DNA from: Chryseobacterium ginsenosidimutans
GTDB lineage: Bacteria > Bacteroidota > Bacteroidia > Flavobacteriales > Weeksellaceae
Reading direction: 5' to 3'
Length of the DNA stretch: 64,000 nt
Assembly (NCBI RefSeq): GCF_024807225.1
Contig: NZ_JANUCO010000001.1
Coordinates: forward strand, 1,178,001 to 1,242,000
The number at the start of each line of letters is the position of its first letter. The first letter of the stretch is position 1. The translations under genes were made by a program, and so were the position numbers. A model generated the notes under the pieces. That model ran no database searches and had not been told where the DNA came from. It saw nothing but the letters and a program-made list of their open reading frames with translations. This document shows, piece after piece, positions 61,666-64,000 of this stretch.

Positions 61666-62381
61666 AAGAATTTTGGGCAGAAATTCCCCGAATTGACGAA
61701 GATTTTTTAGGTTCGATTCGTGACTGGAAAAATGTTCAGATCACTTTGGAAGAAGATATAATCTGGCTGAAAAATTTTACTGATGAACAGGCTGTTTCGT
61801 CGGAAATTCAGCAGTTGCCGAATTTCTTATTGTATGAATTAAGAGAAGGACTTTTATTTCGAAAAGATGCGTTGGTTCCAAGTAAAAAAGTGAGAACGGC
61901 TTTGCTTTGGACGCCGATTGATAAAGCATTGCGATTAACTTTTCCTCCATCAAACCAAAATTTTTTCGGAATTGATGAAAAGATTGAAGTTCAGTTAAAA
62001 CCAAGCGAAGAAGAGCAACCTGCAATTGCTTTATTAATTTCAATGACTGAAATTAAGGAAACGATTATTGCTTTACCAAAATTCAAAATAGAAAAATTGG
62101 ATTGGATTGTCATTAATGATAAAGCATTATTTCTGGGAAACCCTTTATTAGGCTTTCCGGGAAAAACGTATTGGACGAAAGACGGACATCTTTTGCCGAC
62201 AGGTTTTGATTTTGAGTTTAAAAATTTGAGTTCTTTATTGCAAAGAAAATATAATGCAAGTCAGGATCAATGGCTTTTATGGAATGAAAACGGAAGTGTT
62301 TTGCATCTTAATAAAGATGATTTCCGAAAATTGTCTGTAAGTTCATTTCGTCTGACTGAAAAATCACAAGAATGGATGTAA
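61638..62381 (+). CDS. probable bpX-type protein of a MoxR-vWA ternary system
   Basis: 247 residues, soluble. Sequence such as FWAEIPRIDEDFLGSIRDW, LPNFLLYELREGLLFRKDAL, WIVINDKALFLGNPLLGFPG and GHLLPTGFDFEFKNLSSLL is typical of the protein that sits between MoxR and vWA genes in Bacteroidota and is described as a bpX domain; I recall this family but could not check the number. It is predicted to couple the ATPase to the vWA/beta-propeller protein. It overlaps both neighbours (28 and 10 bases). Confidence 0.65.
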   Translation: MAKDSSNGIKEFWAEIPRIDEDFLGSIRDWKNVQITLEEDIIWLKNFTDEQAVSSEIQQLPNFLLYELREGLLFRKDALVPSKKVRTALLWTPIDKALRLTFPPSNQNFFGIDEKIEVQLKPSEEEQPAIALLISMTEIKETIIALPKFKIEKLDWIVINDKALFLGNPLLGFPGKTYWTKDGHLLPTGFDFEFKNLSSLLQRKYNASQDQWLLWNENGSVLHLNKDDFRKLSVSSFRLTEKSQEWM

Positions 62382-64000
62382 AAGATTATTTCCAATCATA
62401 CGAAGATTATTTCTGGGAGTGGACAACTGATGAAGATGTTCCGGATGTTTCCGGATATAATGAAAATAATCTTATTTCGATTCCGAATGTAGGACCGATT
62501 GTTTACAGGTCTTACTTAATAGAAGTTTTAAAAGAATTTAGTCAGGATTTTCCGCATTTTGGTTCAATGCTTCTTGTTTTATATGCTCTTCAGGATGGAC
62601 ATTGTATTATAGAAGATGCCATTTTTTCTTTAAAGAAAGAAAAAAATAGAATGTTCGCAAGGAATATCAGTGATGATATTGAGTTGACATTAAAACTTTT
62701 AAAATCACTCAATGCTTTACCTAATTATTTTAAAAGAAAGCAAAATAAAATATTGCTTTTACAAACAATTTTTAAAAATTGTCACAATAGATTTTCATGG
62801 GAAACATCAGATTATATTCTAAGAAAATATGAAAGAAATCCACAGAAATTATCAGAATGTGCTGAAAAAAAACAGTTGACTCAATCCATAGTTAATTACG
62901 ATTTTAAAACTTTAGCAGTAATTTGTAAGAAATTCCCGACAACAGAATCCATCATCGAAGCAATGAAAGGAATCGTTGATATTCCCGAACTGGAAGACGA
63001 AGTTGTACAGGAAGAAACGACCGTAGAAACCGACAAAGATTTTATTCAGGAATTAATTGAAGAACCAAAAACTTTCCAGATCGGAAGTTTAATTAAAAGA
63101 ATCTGGAGCGGTCTGAAAATCCCGATGCGTCATCTTTCTCCCGGCGAACAGCCGATTGGAGGGATTTCTGATATGACCAATAAAGGCGATTTCAACAGAA
63201 TGCTTTTGTCCGAATTTGCCAATGAAGATGAGGTTTTCATGAACCGTGTTGCGAATAATGAAGCGTTGTACATTCAACGTGAAATTCCGCCTGAAGAAAA
63301 TATTTTTGAAAGAATTATTCTCATAGATACTTCCCTGAAAAACTGGGGAACTCCGAAGGTTTTGGCGTTTGCATCGGCGATTGCGGTAATTAAACATCCG
63401 AAAGCGCATTCCGAATGTAAGGTTTTTGCGTTGGGACAAACCAATATCCCGATTTCGTTGGATAAAGTAGATGAAGTGATAGAAAACCTGAATCAGGTGA
63501 GTCCGGTTTTGGAAGTTTCTCATGCACTGGAAAAGTTTTTTAATGAAGAACATACTGAAAAAGATCTGGAAGTTTTCTTTATCACGCATCAGGAAAATGT
63601 AGTCAACCAAAATCTTCAGAAAGTCATTCATGAAAACAGAGACCGACTGAAATTTTTGGTCACAACTTCTTCCGATGGCGAACTAAATTTCTACAAACAT
63701 CATAAGGGAACAAGAAAACATATTCAAAAAATTATTCTTCCGTTAAAAGAATTGTGGGCAAATCCGCCGCAACGACGACAGAAAGGAGATAATAATTCAT
63801 CAAAAAATTGGAAAAGGACAGATGTTCCTATTAATTATCCGATTCTATTTCCGACCCCGGTTAATAAAATGGCGACATTTTTATATGAAGGAGAGTTTTA
63901 TATTTTAAGCAATAAAAAGCAATTATTGAGAACATATCTGTCTGATAATTATTACAATAAAAGCTATTATGATTATTATAAAATTCATCATGGCTGTGAG
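62372..64000 (+). CDS. vWA-like protein of the MoxR operon, 3' end outside the window
   Basis: Open from ATG 62372 (MDVKDYFQSYEDYFWEWTTD) through base 64000, 543 codons without a stop. The first 280 residues are helical with no known domain. The region LSPGEQPIGGISDMTNKGDF is followed by the vWA-like strand ERIILIDTSLKNWGTPKVLA, in which the MIDAS DxSxS is reduced to DTS. Near the window end LYEGEFYILSNKKQLLRTYL looks like the first blades of a beta-propeller. It is the expected third part of a MoxR-vWA-propeller system. More genes probably follow outside the window. Confidence 0.8.
   Translation, partial: MDVKDYFQSYEDYFWEWTTDEDVPDVSGYNENNLISIPNVGPIVYRSYLIEVLKEFSQDFPHFGSMLLVLYALQDGHCIIEDAIFSLKKEKNRMFARNISDDIELTLKLLKSLNALPNYFKRKQNKILLLQTIFKNCHNRFSWETSDYILRKYERNPQKLSECAEKKQLTQSIVNYDFKTLAVICKKFPTTESIIEAMKGIVDIPELEDEVVQEETTVETDKDFIQELIEEPKTFQIGSLIKRIWSGLKIPMRHLSPGEQPIGGISDMTNKGDFNRMLLSEFANEDEVFMNRVANNEALYIQREIPPEENIFERIILIDTSLKNWGTPKVLAFASAIAVIKHPKAHSECKVFALGQTNIPISLDKVDEVIENLNQVSPVLEVSHALEKFFNEEHTEKDLEVFFITHQENVVNQNLQKVIHENRDRLKFLVTTSSDGELNFYKHHKGTRKHIQKIILPLKELWANPPQRRQKGDNNSSKNWKRTDVPINYPILFPTPVNKMATFLYEGEFYILSNKKQLLRTYLSDNYYNKSYYDYYKIHHGCE

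Noticed and set aside
63089..63631. 180-codon open frame on the - strand
   Set aside because: Antisense to the vWA-like gene, which is open in the + strand to the window end and in phase with the operon.

Overview
The window looks like chromosomal DNA of a flavobacterium close to Chryseobacterium (Weeksellaceae, Bacteroidota). It is AT-rich, carries a SusC/SusD pair, several genes are preceded by the Bacteroidota -7 box TAnnTTTG, and the protein families and intergenic palindromes are typical of that group. The genus is my inference; no rRNA gene is present.

Layout. (1) 1-7213 (+): right-hand part of an exopolysaccharide/capsule locus: EpsG-type polymerase (cut by the window edge), a secreted beta-helix protein, two GT4 and one broken GT2 glycosyltransferase, and a polysaccharide pyruvyl transferase. 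(2) 7387-14765 (+): a large VIT/DUF2135 surface protein with SusC-plug-like sequence in its middle, a broken C1q-like secreted protein, an AraC regulator, a broken HD hydrolase, a SnoaL-like protein and a small unknown. (3) 14768-46875: a large pectin utilisation locus. Secreted enzymes on the - strand (16948-30854) plus PL10 on the + strand cover PL1, PL10, GH28, GH105, GH43, two CE8 pectin methylesterases, two CE12 acetylesterases, three alpha/beta hydrolases and the cupin KdgF, followed by SusD/SusC. Divergent from susC lie the cytoplasmic genes kduI, kduD, uxaC, kdgK, eda, a hexuronate MFS transporter, uxaB and uxaA. Together they take unsaturated uronates (KdgF, KduI, KduD) and saturated galacturonate (UxaC, UxaB, UxaA) to KDG, then pyruvate and glyceraldehyde-3-phosphate. 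(4) 46962-52765 (- genes): a REP-associated transposase with its palindromes, a small membrane protein, a LacI-family regulator, a sugar:H+ symporter and xylose isomerase. The palindrome GCAATCGATTGC, or a close variant, occurs upstream of susC, kduI and xylA, which suggests that the LacI protein controls all three units. (5) 53333-64000: an accessory region with a DUF434 protein, an unknown protein, an SDR protein, five tandem tRNA or tRNA-like genes (three with damaged anticodon or D arms), a Sir2 stub, TatD, DeoD (-), a VOC protein, and a tight operon of two small proteins, a MoxR AAA+ ATPase, a probable bpX-type protein and a vWA-like protein cut by the window end.

Seven otherwise good genes are split by what looks like one inserted or missing base, mostly in short homopolymers (GT2, C1q-like, HD, SusD, KduD, SDR, VOC). 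That density suggests sequence errors at least as much as biology, so these genes are given as joined loci with the break marked. Intergenic DNA is rich in palindromic dispersed repeats.
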